Origin: an uncultured Latescibacterota bacterium
GTDB lineage: Bacteria; Latescibacterota; UBA2968
Assembly (NCBI GenBank): GCA_951812755.1
Contig: OX638329.1
Location: 2,527,339 to 2,591,338, forward strand
DNA: 64,000 nt
Direction: 5' to 3'
Shown: piece by piece, positions 24,075 to 33,255 of the stretch
How positions within the stretch are numbered: position 1 is the first letter of the stretch
Layout of the letters: each line of letters begins with the position of its first letter
The notes under the pieces: model-generated
Databases searched by the model: none
What the model saw: the letters and a program-made list of their open reading frames with translations, nothing else
Told to the model about the DNA's origin: nothing
Program-made: the position numbers and the translations under genes

Positions 24075-24854
24075 TCATTCAAAGAGCGATGGGAAGTGGC
24101 GATGGGGTTCTGCTGGCTCTCTGAAGAGAATCTGCTGGCGCGGTGTCAGTTCTGTGCTGGTCGGCGGTTGTACGCGATTGGGTCTCCAGGCTGTGTGCGC
24201 TACGCAGTATTTATAGAGCAAGGAGCGGCGTTCGTGCTCGCCGTACCAGGCTGATGTCCCGTGCGTTAGAGCTTCGGTAAATAAAATAACGGAGCCAGCG
24301 GGTGCATGTGGAATGATTATAAGGGGCGATTTTTCGGGGGCATCGAATATTTTTTTGGGCAATCGGTAGTTGCTTTTGTGACTGCCGGGAATGCAACAGA
24401 ATCCCCCGTGGTCTGGTCCCGCGTCTGTGAGGCTCCACGCAACAACCATGAATCCGTCGGTTATTTCGTGCTCTGGAAAATGAAAGTATTTGCCCGGCAC
24501 CGATCCCGAAATGGGCGACATGGCACCGTAGTCGGCGTGCAGACGCCCTCTTCCCATGCCCGCTTTCATATACATGCCATAAAGGCGATCAAGGCGAAAG
24601 CAGTCGCCCAATCGGAAGCGCAATATGGGCATAATTTGACGGTGATCGAGAAGGTCGCAAAAGGGTTTTCCCCATTGCAGAAAACCGGGACCTTCTGGCG
24701 CGCTGCCAAATCGCTGCGTTTTGCCAGGTGGGGGCAGTTTTTGTTGGTCAAATAGCTCATTGAGTGTTGCTACTTCATCTGCGTTTAAAACATTTTCAAC
24801 GACGAGATAGCCCTGCAAGTCGAACAGGTACTGTTGTATTTCAAGGTCTTCCAT
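24075..24854 (-). CDS. Phytanoyl-CoA dioxygenase family (PhyH-like) oxygenase 2
   Basis: A 259-residue predicted Fe(II)/2-oxoglutarate dioxygenase. HxD is visible in GRLHADYG (about residue 101), the distal His in ALTHGTSAWY, and the 2-oxoglutarate Arg in ERRSLLYKYC. The middle has GGFCCIPGSHKSNY, typical of PhyH. The start ATG 24854 follows GGAGAAC. Sequence similarity to the PhyH at 16820 is limited to the fold motifs, so the substrates probably differ. It stands alone, with queA downstream. Confidence 0.87.
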   Translation of the reverse strand: MEDLEIQQYLFDLQGYLVVENVLNADEVATLNELFDQQKLPPPGKTQRFGSAPEGPGFLQWGKPFCDLLDHRQIMPILRFRLGDCFRLDRLYGMYMKAGMGRGRLHADYGAMSPISGSVPGKYFHFPEHEITDGFMVVAWSLTDAGPDHGGFCCIPGSHKSNYRLPKKIFDAPEKSPLIIIPHAPAGSVILFTEALTHGTSAWYGEHERRSLLYKYCVAHTAWRPNRVQPPTSTELTPRQQILFREPAEPHRHFPSLFE

Positions 24855-25092
24855 AATGTTCTCCTGTTTTTTTAGATGCTGTGGTGTATTAAAATCCCGA
24901 TTGTGGATTGGTCCTCATATTATTTGATTGGACTATATTAGATTTCGACTTTGGACGCAAGGAGAAACACCAGCAAATGGTCAGTTGCAAAATCAGGTGG
25001 AACGCATTATATTTTTTTCGCTTTATTATTTTACGCAAAGGAAACGGTGTATATCGCGCCGTTTCTTTTTTTCCAAATAACAGGAGTGTGCT
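24855..25092. other. Leader region of the Gfo/Idh gene
   Basis: A 238-base divergent gap between the PhyH and Gfo/Idh genes. It contains the terminator-like hairpin at 25041-25072 directly before the Gfo/Idh ribosome-binding site. No clear promoter pair was found. Confidence 0.5.
25041..25072 (+). terminator. Terminator-like hairpin in a 5' leader (possible attenuator)
   Basis: GAAACGG (25041-25047) pairs with CCGTTTC (25059-25065) around an 11-base loop, followed by seven T residues. It ends only 20 bases before the ATG at 25093, upstream of AACAGGAG. In this position it would stop transcription before the gene unless bypassed, so regulation by attenuation is possible. Confidence 0.6.
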
Positions 25093-26133
25093 ATGGCAGT
25101 TAAAACATGTCTTATGGTGGGCGGCGGTGGTATGGCAGGGGGTTGGATCAATCGCATGACGCAAAAATTTGGAGATCGCATCAAAATTATAGGTCTGGTT
25201 GATGTCAATCAGGACGTGCTGGACCGTCAGGCGCAGGCACTTGGCCTGTCTAAAGATCAACTTTTTACCTCATACAAAGATGCTATGTCCGCTGTCAAAG
25301 CCGATTTTTGTGGTGTGGCAACACCGCCGCCGTTTCACGCGCCGGCAACGGTTGCCGCGCTTGAGGCGGGCATGCCTGTGATATCTGAGAAGCCGATTGC
25401 AGATACTCTCGATGCAGCCAAAGACATGGTTCGCGCTGCCCAAAAGACGGACTTGCCCTGCGCTATTATTCAAAATTATCGCTATGCCCGAAACAAACAG
25501 GAACTCGTTCGCATTCGCAATGAGGGGCGTCTCGGTCGGCTGCAGCATATTGTTGGGCGCTATGCCTGCGATTACCGGGAATTTGAATCCTGGGGCAAAG
25601 CCTGGCGGCATACGATGGAATTTGGTCTTCTCTTTGAAGGCTCGGTGCATCATTTTGATATGCTGCGCTTTCTTTCGGGCGGCGATCCCGATACGCTTAT
25701 GGGATTTGGCTGGAATCCAGAATGGTCGAGTTTTGATCACCATTCAAGCGGGATGTATCTCGTGAATATGGACAATGGTACGCATACGTTTTATGAAGGG
25801 AATAGCTCAGCGGCTGGTATTACCAACTGCTGGCATCGGGAACACTATCGCACTGAATTTGAAGAAGGTACGGTTGAAATCGCCGAAGGTGCTACCGTGA
25901 CTATTCACCGTGCTGGGGAAGAGCCAGAAGTCTATGAAGCGCCTGAAATTGAATGGGAAGGTCACGATCATCTCTTCGATGAGTTTCTCAATTGGCTCGA
26001 CGGGGGACCGCCTTCAGAGACGCGCATTGAAAAAAATATTATCTCGTATGCTATGGTTATCGCCGCGATGGAGACGACGCTGGATGGGCAGCCGAAGAAA
26101 ATCGCAGATTATGTTTCGGATCTCGATTTGTAG
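25093..26133 (+). CDS. Gfo/Idh/MocA-family NAD(P)-dependent oxidoreductase 1
   Basis: A 346-residue dehydrogenase. The Rossmann fold starts LMVGGGGMAGGWINRM, with a family-typical EKPIADTLDAAK near residue 100 (the Lys is catalytic) and a C-terminal beta-sheet domain including EFGLLFEGSVHHFDML with the usual His. Members act on sugars, inositols or their derivatives; the substrate is not deducible. The start ATG 25093 follows CAGGAG. It may be controlled by the leader hairpin at 25041. A Uma2 gene follows after 25 bases. Confidence 0.88.
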   Translation: MAVKTCLMVGGGGMAGGWINRMTQKFGDRIKIIGLVDVNQDVLDRQAQALGLSKDQLFTSYKDAMSAVKADFCGVATPPPFHAPATVAALEAGMPVISEKPIADTLDAAKDMVRAAQKTDLPCAIIQNYRYARNKQELVRIRNEGRLGRLQHIVGRYACDYREFESWGKAWRHTMEFGLLFEGSVHHFDMLRFLSGGDPDTLMGFGWNPEWSSFDHHSSGMYLVNMDNGTHTFYEGNSSAAGITNCWHREHYRTEFEEGTVEIAEGATVTIHRAGEEPEVYEAPEIEWEGHDHLFDEFLNWLDGGPPSETRIEKNIISYAMVIAAMETTLDGQPKKIADYVSDLDL

Positions 26134-26158
26134 CCCTAAAATAAAAGGAGATAGACAA

Positions 26159-26710
26159 ATGGATGCCAAAACTGAGGCTCTGATTGACGCACTTTACCGC
26201 GTCCCGGAAGATGGCAAAGCCGAGATTGTCGATGGCGCATTAGCTGTGATGGAACCGACAGGTGCTATCCCAAGCCGAACCGGGGGTGATATTTACAGTA
26301 GCTTGCGGGATTATGAACGGAAAACGGGACTTGGCTACGCCTTTCCCGACAATGCGGGTTTTATCGTCAACTTGCCAAACCGCAAATCGTTTAGTCCAGA
26401 CGCTGCGTTTTTCACAGGTGAGTTGCAAGGGGGAAAGTTTCTCGATGGTGCGCCCATTTTTGCGGCAGAAGTGCGAAGTGAAAGCGATTATGGCCTTGCG
26501 GCAGAGCGGAAAATGGCAGCCAAACGCGCTGACTATTTTGCGGCGGGTACTCAGGTTGTATGGGATGTTGATGTGTTACAAGAAAAAGTCGTCCGCGTTT
26601 ACAGAGCCAGTGCGCCCGACGATCCCACTATTTATCACGTAGGCGAGGTTGCCGAAGCTGAACCCGCCCTGCCCGGATGGTCAATGCCTGTTGCAGATAT
26701 TTTTTCATGA
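26159..26710 (+). CDS. Uma2 family putative endonuclease 1
   Basis: A 183-residue Uma2 (formerly DUF820) protein with a PD-(D/E)xK-like nuclease fold. Motifs: EIVDGALAVMEPTG at the N-terminus, FSPDAAFFTG with the acidic residue, IFAAEVRSESD, and RADYFAAGTQVVWDVD. ATG 26159 follows AAAGGAG; the longer frame starting at 25910 overlaps the dehydrogenase and is not supported. Uma2 genes are often multi-copy in environmental bacteria and of unclear role. A second copy is at 49998. Confidence 0.88.
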   Translation: MDAKTEALIDALYRVPEDGKAEIVDGALAVMEPTGAIPSRTGGDIYSSLRDYERKTGLGYAFPDNAGFIVNLPNRKSFSPDAAFFTGELQGGKFLDGAPIFAAEVRSESDYGLAAERKMAAKRADYFAAGTQVVWDVDVLQEKVVRVYRASAPDDPTIYHVGEVAEAEPALPGWSMPVADIFS

Positions 26711-26739
26711 GATTCTACAGATAGAACCGTGAGAACCCC

Positions 26740-26770
26740 AAAACCCCCGTAGCACTGTTGCGGGGGTTTT
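26740..26770. terminator. Bidirectional rho-independent terminator
   Basis: AAAACCCCCG (26740-26749) pairs perfectly with CGGGGGTTTT (26761-26770) around an 11-base loop. It lies between the convergent Uma2 and sugar-isomerase genes and can serve both strands. Confidence 0.88.
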
Positions 26771-26807
26771 GAATAAGAGAATGATGAATTGGTCGTTTTT
26801 CTTGCCA

Positions 26808-27608
26808 TTAGATTCCCGATAAGATTCCCTTGATATATCCCAGCGTGAATGCGAGGTCGCGGTCTATGCCCTCAGGTGTGTTAGAGCCGACGCATTCTAC
26901 GTAGAGGGGACCTGTAAATCCCCCGCCGATTAGTCCGGATAAGATGCGGTGAAAATCGACTTCACCATCTCCTGCTGTGGTCTGTACATTGGGATTGTTT
27001 TCGGAATCCAGCGCGCAATCTTTTACTATGGCAGTTGAGGTGTATTTGGCAATATCATCCACTTCCTGTTCTGGGCGCACTTCGCCGCGCGTATAGTGAA
27101 TGATGTTGCCCGGGTCGTAGCTTACCGCAAATGCCGGGCGGTTGATCTGGTGGTACAGATCGATCAATTCTTTCGCGGTCAGGCTGATGCCCCCGTGTGG
27201 CTTGAGGGAGATGCCCAGGTCTAAGGTTTCCGCGTGTTCGGCTGCACGGCGCATGACTTCGGGATATATGCCGTAATATTCTTTTCTTCCCGTTCCCAAT
27301 TCCAATATCCACTTTGCACCGAGTTCGGCTGCGTTATCCAACAATTGTTTATACGCATCTACCGCGCCATCTACGCCGCGTTCCAACATTGCTCTGCCGA
27401 GCAACATGGATGGATTGACGCCTGCTTGGGTAGCGGCCTTTTTGGTAGCTGCGACCTGATCTACACTGCTTTCTGTACTTACGGGTATAACCCCGTCGTG
27501 TGCAAATACAGCTACGTCTGTATATCCCGCGCTTGCGATGTGTTCACATGCCTCTGCAAATGACAGGGCATTAAGAGGCCGCGTTGTGCTGCCTATGACC
27601 AGTTCCAT
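26808..27608 (-). CDS. Sugar phosphate isomerase/epimerase-like TIM-barrel protein 1
   Basis: A 266-residue AP-endonuclease-2-type TIM barrel. Metal ligands fit WILELGTG (Glu), the SYDPGNI Asp/Asn strand, and LYVECVGS (Glu) near the C-terminus, with a middle GISLKPHGG (His). These resemble xylose-isomerase-like enzymes acting on sugars or inositols. Start ATG 27608 follows AAAGGAG. It is the only gene in its short transcript, downstream of a K+ channel gene on the same strand. Confidence 0.85.
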   Translation of the reverse strand: MELVIGSTTRPLNALSFAEACEHIASAGYTDVAVFAHDGVIPVSTESSVDQVAATKKAATQAGVNPSMLLGRAMLERGVDGAVDAYKQLLDNAAELGAKWILELGTGRKEYYGIYPEVMRRAAEHAETLDLGISLKPHGGISLTAKELIDLYHQINRPAFAVSYDPGNIIHYTRGEVRPEQEVDDIAKYTSTAIVKDCALDSENNPNVQTTAGDGEVDFHRILSGLIGGGFTGPLYVECVGSNTPEGIDRDLAFTLGYIKGILSGI

Positions 27609-27632
27609 TATTTACTCCTTTGCGTATTGTGT

Positions 27633-28433
27633 TCACCCGTGGGTACTAATATCTTTCCCGCAATGCGGGCATTTATCGCCGCGATGAGATTCCTGCATGG
27701 CTTCGACAAATCCAGAACTCAAAATGCCAGCGGGTAAGGCAAACATCCCAACGCCGAGCACGGCAATTAATGCCCCGAAGAATTTGCCCAATGGGGTTAT
27801 GGGAAAGACATCGCCGTAGCCCACGGTTGTCAGTGTTACAATTCCCCACCACATGGTTGTTGGAATGCTCGAAAATGCCTCGGGTTGTGCATGGTGTTCG
27901 ACAAAATACATCAGGCTCGATACAATGACCAATAAGAGCGTCAATGCAAATGCCACGATATAAAGCTCATGGCGTTTTTGCCATATTACCCGGCCAAACA
28001 TTTGCATCGAATGCGAATAGCGGCCCACTTTGAGCAGGCGAAACAACCGCAACAAGCGCAGGGGCAGCGTGTAATTGGGCGGTACTGTTGTTAGCAAGAA
28101 AACGTAATAGGGAAAAATGGCAATGAGATCAATCAGTGCCAGAGGCGTTAGCATAAATGCCAACCGCCCCTTCAGGGGATGCGCGAATTTTGTGTCTGTC
28201 GTGCAACACCAGATGCGCAGCAGGTATTCAACGGTGAAGATCAGCACGCATACAGTTTCAAATAGCTCGATAAATTCGCCATAAACCTCATTAATTCCCT
28301 CGACGGTTTCGAGTATGACCATTGTCACATTCAGGACGATGAGGGTGATGATAAAAAGATCAACTGTGCGGCTCAGCAGATCCCCTTCTTCGGCTTTTTC
28401 CAGGATTGCATACAAGTGTGTCTTTGCGGTCAT
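27633..28433 (-). CDS. Voltage-gated-type potassium channel protein
   Basis: A 266-residue ion-transport protein. Six hydrophobic segments, an Arg-rich fourth segment (LRLLRLFRLLKVGR), and the K+ selectivity filter TTVGYGD support a voltage-sensing K+ channel. The C-terminal tail contains CPHCGKDIS, a small Cys pair that may bind zinc. Start ATG 28433 follows GGGAGGT; a longer frame exists but lacks a site. It faces the divergent NhaC antiporter gene across 122 bases, which may reflect a shared ion-homeostasis role. Confidence 0.9.
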   Translation of the reverse strand: MTAKTHLYAILEKAEEGDLLSRTVDLFIITLIVLNVTMVILETVEGINEVYGEFIELFETVCVLIFTVEYLLRIWCCTTDTKFAHPLKGRLAFMLTPLALIDLIAIFPYYVFLLTTVPPNYTLPLRLLRLFRLLKVGRYSHSMQMFGRVIWQKRHELYIVAFALTLLLVIVSSLMYFVEHHAQPEAFSSIPTTMWWGIVTLTTVGYGDVFPITPLGKFFGALIAVLGVGMFALPAGILSSGFVEAMQESHRGDKCPHCGKDISTHG

Positions 28434-28555
28434 CGCGTTTACCTCCCGCTCCAAAATAGAATTGTTTTGCGATCTTTACAAGTGAATATTAAGCGGTGAG
28501 ACGTAAGAGGTAGTGATGCTTCTCTTATAAGTGTATTTGTTCAAAGGAGGTTTAT

Positions 28556-30499
28556 TTGTCTGATCTGTTAAAGAATTCAATTGTCCGAATTCTTTTTGCG
28601 ATTATTCTTGCGGTGGTTCTGGTGGGCGTTTTGCCGGGGAACCGGGAGCGCGTTTTACACGAGCAACTGTTGACTGCGATTCCCAAACTGGCGGAGCAGT
28701 TCGGCGATTATCCGTGGGTGCTTTCGCCAGATGCGGATCGCATGTTGCAAAATGCCTTTGCCGAAGCGCAGAGTCGCCAGCCTGATACGGCTTCTGAGGG
28801 CGAAGGGATTGTATTTCGCGGCACGGTAACTTCCGCGGGTTATCACCTCGTTGCTGTGCGGGGTTCTGATGAACGTGGAGAAGTCCTGGCACCCGTTACG
28901 GCGTGGAGTCTTTTTCCACCTGTTGCTGCGATTCTGGTGGCTATTATCAGCGGTCGTCTCATTCTGGGGCTTTCGCTATCTATTCTCGCGGGGGGATTTC
29001 TCGCGTCGCTGGGTGAACCTTTTTATTATTTGCCGATTATTGCGCTGCAAAAATCTCTGGTTGACTATGTCTGGGCGCCTTTGGAAAGTTCGTTTCAACT
29101 CTATATTCTCGCGTTTACCGCAGGGCTTATCGGTATGGTGCGCGTTACCACGCTTTCGGGTGGCAATCGCGGCATTGCCGATGTTCTCTCCCGACGTGCC
29201 GAGGGCGCGCGCTCAACGCGGTTGGCGGCATTTTTTATGGGTCTTGCCATTTTTTTTGACGACTATGCCAATTCTATTGTGGTTGGTTCTACGTTGCGCC
29301 CGATAGCCGATCGGTTCAGGGTGTCGCGAGAAAAGCTCGCGTATATTGTCGATTCGACCGCCGCTCCTATTGCGGGTATTGCGATTATCAGTACGTGGAT
29401 TGGATACGAAGTCAGCCTTTTTCAGGATTTGATGACGGATCTCAAGACTGGACTATCGGGATATCAGCTTTTTTTTAATGCCCTGCCTTTGCGTTTTTAT
29501 TGTTTGCTTACGCTCACTTTTGTTCTGCTTTCGGCTTATCTTCGCCGTGATTACGGGCCTATGCTCGCCGCAGAACGCCGCGCACAAACAACGGGTCAGG
29601 TGATGCGCCCTGGCGCGATGCCAATGACCGGGCGCGCACAGGATGAAATTGGTCCTGTTGAGGGGGTCCATCCCGTGTGGTGGGCGGCTGTTTTGCCCGT
29701 GATTCTCGTTATTGTGTGCGTTATTGGAGGGATGGCTTTTGATACGTGGGATCACGAGAAGGTTTTGGCTGCACGGCGGGATTATGGTTTGATGAGTAGC
29801 GCGTTTTGGAGTGCGTGTTTTTCAAATGCCAATACCGCACAGGTGCTTTTTGTGGCGGCGATGCTCGGTTCCGCGCTCGCGATTGCAATAGCTATTACGC
29901 GCAGGCATGGTGAAACGGGTGCGCGAATTATTTCTGTGGGGGATGCTGTCTCGACATGGGCGCGCGGTATTGTCGGCGTGTGGTATGCGATTGTTATTCT
30001 GATTCTCGCCTGGGCGATCAAAGAGGTCTGCGCGGATGCGGGTACGTCAACTTATCTTACCGCGGCACTTTCTCCACTTATTTCCCCAGGTCTGCTGCCG
30101 CTGCTAATTTTTCTTCTCGCTGCGCTTGTTGCCTTTTCAATTGGCACGTCCTGGACGACTATGGCGATTCTCATTCCTACGGTTGTTCCACTCGCACATG
30201 CGTTAGGGGGGCTACCACTGACCATTCTGGCGGCCGCGGCGGTGCTCGATGGGGCGATTTTTGGTGACCATTGCTCGCCTATTAGCGATACTACGGTGAT
30301 GGCGAGTATTGCGTCGTCTTGTGACCACATGGATCACGTTAAAACACAACTTCCCTACGCGCTTACGACGATGAGTATCGCGGGCATTTTTGGCTATCTG
30401 GGGACGGCACTGATTTATCCGGGTTGGGTTGGGCTTATCCTGGGTCTGATTACTATTCCAATAATTCTTCTCGCTATAGGTAAAGATCCGGATGGATAG
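28556..30499 (+). CDS. NhaC-family Na+/H+ antiporter
   Basis: A 647-residue polytopic inner-membrane antiporter with a large loop near the N-terminus (about 30-115). The core contains FFDDYANSIVVGSTLRPI, FSIGTSWTTMAILIP and DGAIFGDHCSPISDTTVMAS, all NhaC/ArsB-superfamily motifs. It starts at TTG 28556 after AAAGGAGG. It would exchange Na+ and H+ across the membrane; direction and partner ion are inferred. It is a single gene, divergent from the K+ channel gene. Confidence 0.9.
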   Translation: MSDLLKNSIVRILFAIILAVVLVGVLPGNRERVLHEQLLTAIPKLAEQFGDYPWVLSPDADRMLQNAFAEAQSRQPDTASEGEGIVFRGTVTSAGYHLVAVRGSDERGEVLAPVTAWSLFPPVAAILVAIISGRLILGLSLSILAGGFLASLGEPFYYLPIIALQKSLVDYVWAPLESSFQLYILAFTAGLIGMVRVTTLSGGNRGIADVLSRRAEGARSTRLAAFFMGLAIFFDDYANSIVVGSTLRPIADRFRVSREKLAYIVDSTAAPIAGIAIISTWIGYEVSLFQDLMTDLKTGLSGYQLFFNALPLRFYCLLTLTFVLLSAYLRRDYGPMLAAERRAQTTGQVMRPGAMPMTGRAQDEIGPVEGVHPVWWAAVLPVILVIVCVIGGMAFDTWDHEKVLAARRDYGLMSSAFWSACFSNANTAQVLFVAAMLGSALAIAIAITRRHGETGARIISVGDAVSTWARGIVGVWYAIVILILAWAIKEVCADAGTSTYLTAALSPLISPGLLPLLIFLLAALVAFSIGTSWTTMAILIPTVVPLAHALGGLPLTILAAAAVLDGAIFGDHCSPISDTTVMASIASSCDHMDHVKTQLPYALTTMSIAGIFGYLGTALIYPGWVGLILGLITIPIILLAIGKDPDG

Positions 30500-30629
30500 T
30501 GGTTAGCTCGTCCAGACTCTGCCGGTTTTATCTTTGCGCTCTATAGTTTTCTTGACTTCTATTGGTAAGTGATTCATATATGCTCTGTCGTCTGTTTTTT
30601 ATGGATTTGAGATTTTGAAGGAGTTTGCT

Positions 30630-31580
30630 ATGACTATTCAGGAGCAGTTGCACTACGAGCAGGTGAATGATGAATCGCTGAGTTTTTTCAAAGCGATTGG
30701 CGTTGACTATCTGACGATCAATCCGTCGATGGACATGCGCGATGGCAAAGACCGCCGCGCGTATTGGGAAGAGATGCGGGATAGGGCTGCTGATCACGGC
30801 CTGATTTTGCGGAACGCCGCCAGCTATGGTTGGGATGAATTTACTCTGGGTTTGGAAGATCGAGATGAAAAAATAGATGCCTGGTGTATGTTTATCCGCA
30901 ATTTGGGAGAAGCGGGCATACCTACTTTGGGATACAATTTTAAGCCGATTGGCAATTTTCGCACAGAATCGGCGACGGGGCGTGGCGGCGTTAAATACAG
31001 CACGTTTGATTATGACGAATGGGCGCGCGAGCGCGTGTATGTTCCCGATAAAGTAATCTCGGAAGCTGGCATGTGGGAAAATATCGAATACTTTTTGAAG
31101 CGCGTAGTGCCCGTGGCCGAAGAATACGGCGTGAGGATGGCATTGCATCCGGATGATCCGCCCATTCCCGAACCGATGGGGGGAGCCGCTCGCATTGTAT
31201 CGACGTTGGAACAATATCACCACATCTTTGACCTCGTCCCCAGTTCGTGCAATGCTATGTTATTTTGCCAGGGTTGCGTGGCTGAAATGGGCGAAGATGT
31301 TTGCGAAGCGATTCGCGATATTGGTGGTCGGAACAAAATTGTGTACGTGCATTTTCGAGATATTCAGGGTACGCCGAGAAGTTTTCGAGAGGTGTTTATC
31401 GATGAGGGACAAAACGATATGCACAAGGCGATGCAAACCTACAAGGAGGTGGGTTTTAATGGCCCGTTTATGATGGACCACACCCCCAGGTTCTGGCAAT
31501 CGGGTACTGAGTGGGCAGGGCGCGCGTTTGCCGTGGGGTACATGCGCGCGGTGATTCAGGCGGTTTATCAGGAAAGGTGA
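30630..31580 (+). CDS. Mannonate dehydratase-like TIM-barrel enzyme
   Basis: A 316-residue protein resembling UxuA-type mannonate dehydratases: MALHPDDPPIPEPMGGAARI, NAMLFCQGCVAEMG and VHFRDIQGT with FREVFIDEGQNDM. The metal-binding His and acidic residues are in place. ATG 30630 follows GAAGGAG; the frame also opens at TTG 30615. A Gfo/Idh gene starts 12 bases later, probably in one operon. It would dehydrate D-mannonate in uronate catabolism, but a related sugar acid is equally possible. Confidence 0.82.
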   Translation: MTIQEQLHYEQVNDESLSFFKAIGVDYLTINPSMDMRDGKDRRAYWEEMRDRAADHGLILRNAASYGWDEFTLGLEDRDEKIDAWCMFIRNLGEAGIPTLGYNFKPIGNFRTESATGRGGVKYSTFDYDEWARERVYVPDKVISEAGMWENIEYFLKRVVPVAEEYGVRMALHPDDPPIPEPMGGAARIVSTLEQYHHIFDLVPSSCNAMLFCQGCVAEMGEDVCEAIRDIGGRNKIVYVHFRDIQGTPRSFREVFIDEGQNDMHKAMQTYKEVGFNGPFMMDHTPRFWQSGTEWAGRAFAVGYMRAVIQAVYQER

Positions 31581-31592
31581 AAGGAGAGGAAT

Positions 31593-32585
31593 ATGAAAAA
31601 GAAGACGGCAAGTTCTCAGAAGATCGTCAAGGTTGCCATGATCGGTGCGGGGGGGCGGTCGCGCAGTGTACACTATCCCTCGCTGAACGATATGGACGAT
31701 GTCAAAATGGTGGCCGTATGCGAGTTGAATGAAGTGCGTATGATCGAGGTGGCGGGGGAGTACGATATTCCCGCGCGATACACCAATTATGTGACGATGA
31801 TTGAACGGGAAAAACCCGATGTGGTTTATGCGATTATGCCACCGCATCACATATACGATCTGGCAGCAAATATTATGGATATGGGCGTTAATATAATCAT
31901 TGAAAAACCACCTTCAGTAACGACCGAACAGGCCAAACAGATGGCGTTATTGGCAAAAAAGAACAATGTGATTACGGGTGTGACATTCCAGAGGCGGTTT
32001 GCACCGGTGATCCGCACGGGAAAAGAAATATGCCAGAAAAATGGGCCAGTTCACAGCGCAGCGTCATATTTTTATAAAAACGAAGTGGGTGGGCGACCCA
32101 TTTACAAGGGTGCGATGGAAAAACTGACCTGCGATGGTATTCACGCGGTGGATACGCTGCGATATTTGTGCGGTGGAGAAGTAGAAGCCGTAGCGAGCGA
32201 TGTGCGGCGATTGGATGCCACGTTTAGAAATATGCACACAGCCCTGGTGAAGTTTTCGTCTGGCGCGACAGGTGTGCTACAAAATTGTTATATGATGGGA
32301 CGTCGGATGTTCACGGTGGAAGTGCATTCGACGGGTATTTCGATGTTTGGCGATCCCGAAGAAGGAGGGCAGGTATTTGCCGATGGCAAAGTCGAACCCG
32401 TGCACGCGCTCGATCCATGGACTTTGAGCGAAAGCGAGAAGCCACATGTCGCTTTTGGGGCTTATGCCATTAATCGCCATTTTATCGATTGTGTAAAAAC
32501 AGGCCAACAACCCGAAACAAATTTTGAAGATGCGGCAAAATCTATGGAATTGGTCGATGCGATTTACGATTCGCAAATCGGATGA
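31593..32585 (+). CDS. Gfo/Idh/MocA-family oxidoreductase 2
   Basis: A 330-residue NAD(P) dehydrogenase. The Rossmann start is VAMIGAGGRSRSVHYPSL, with the family EKPPSVTTEQAKQM near residue 105, and KLTCDGIHAVDTLR with Asp and His in the substrate half. It follows the mannonate dehydratase-like gene by 12 bases with AAAGGAGAGG before ATG 31593. It probably handles the same sugar-acid pathway. It is intact. Substrate unknown. Confidence 0.86.
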   Translation: MKKKTASSQKIVKVAMIGAGGRSRSVHYPSLNDMDDVKMVAVCELNEVRMIEVAGEYDIPARYTNYVTMIEREKPDVVYAIMPPHHIYDLAANIMDMGVNIIIEKPPSVTTEQAKQMALLAKKNNVITGVTFQRRFAPVIRTGKEICQKNGPVHSAASYFYKNEVGGRPIYKGAMEKLTCDGIHAVDTLRYLCGGEVEAVASDVRRLDATFRNMHTALVKFSSGATGVLQNCYMMGRRMFTVEVHSTGISMFGDPEEGGQVFADGKVEPVHALDPWTLSESEKPHVAFGAYAINRHFIDCVKTGQQPETNFEDAAKSMELVDAIYDSQIG

Positions 32586-32613
32586 GACAGACGGTGGTCG
32601 GCAGGAATGAGAA

Positions 32614-32645
32614 AAGGCGGGATATGATAGATCCCGCCTTTTTGT
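32614..32645. terminator. Rho-independent terminator
   Basis: AAGGCGGGAT (32614-32623) pairs with ATCCCGCCTT (32631-32640) around a 7-base loop, with T residues after it. It lies between the convergent Gfo/Idh and HD-domain genes. Confidence 0.88.
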
Positions 32646-32676
32646 TTTAAAAGCCGATATTTGTCTGTGCGATTTC

Positions 32677-33234
32677 TCAAAGCCCTAAGTCATCGGAAAT
32701 ATCATTCATCGCATCGCGTACAAAAGCGATATGGTCGTCTAACTCTATGCCGAGTTCTTCGGCGCCGATTAGAATGTCTTCCCGCGAGACATTTCGGGCA
32801 AAGCCTTTTTGTTTTATTTTTTTTCGCACTGAAGAGACTTTGAGATCTGCGAGTTTTTTGGTGGGTTGCATCAGAGTGACTGCTACGATAAATCCAGTCA
32901 ATTCATCTACTGCAAAGAGGGCTTTATCGAGCAGGCTTTCTCTGGGCACACCCAAATAGGGCGCGTGTGCTTTAATCGCATGGATCATTGCTTCTGGATA
33001 TCCCTTTTCCTCGAGTATTGCCACGCCAAACATGGGGTGTTCTTCGGGCGTCGGATGTTTTTCATAGTCAAAATCGTGTAGCAATCCGGTGATGCCCCAC
33101 AAGTTCTCATCTTCACCAAATTTTCGCGCATAAGCACGCATCGCGGCTTCTACTGCGAGCATGTGTTTGATGAGATTGATGTTTTCCGTATGCTCGGTCA
33201 GCAATGTAAAGGCATCATCGCGGTTGAGTGACAT
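32677..33234 (-). CDS. HD-domain phosphohydrolase-like protein
   Basis: A 185-residue soluble protein with the HD metal-binding pattern: KHMLAVEAAMRAYA, GLLHDFDYEKH (HD pair), HPMFGVAI, and a later AVDELTGFI aspartate. It resembles small HD hydrolases acting on nucleotides or phosphate esters. The start is ATG 33234. It lies downstream of the Lon-N-like gene on the same strand. The substrate is unknown. Confidence 0.82.
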   Translation of the reverse strand: MSLNRDDAFTLLTEHTENINLIKHMLAVEAAMRAYARKFGEDENLWGITGLLHDFDYEKHPTPEEHPMFGVAILEEKGYPEAMIHAIKAHAPYLGVPRESLLDKALFAVDELTGFIVAVTLMQPTKKLADLKVSSVRKKIKQKGFARNVSREDILIGAEELGIELDDHIAFVRDAMNDISDDLGL

Positions 33235-33255
33235 GAGAATTTCCCGGTAATAGTT

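Noticed and set aside
25910-26710. A 266-residue version of the first Uma2 gene
   Set aside because: It begins inside the Gfo/Idh gene in another frame. ATG 26159 has AAAGGAG and starts the Uma2-like sequence.
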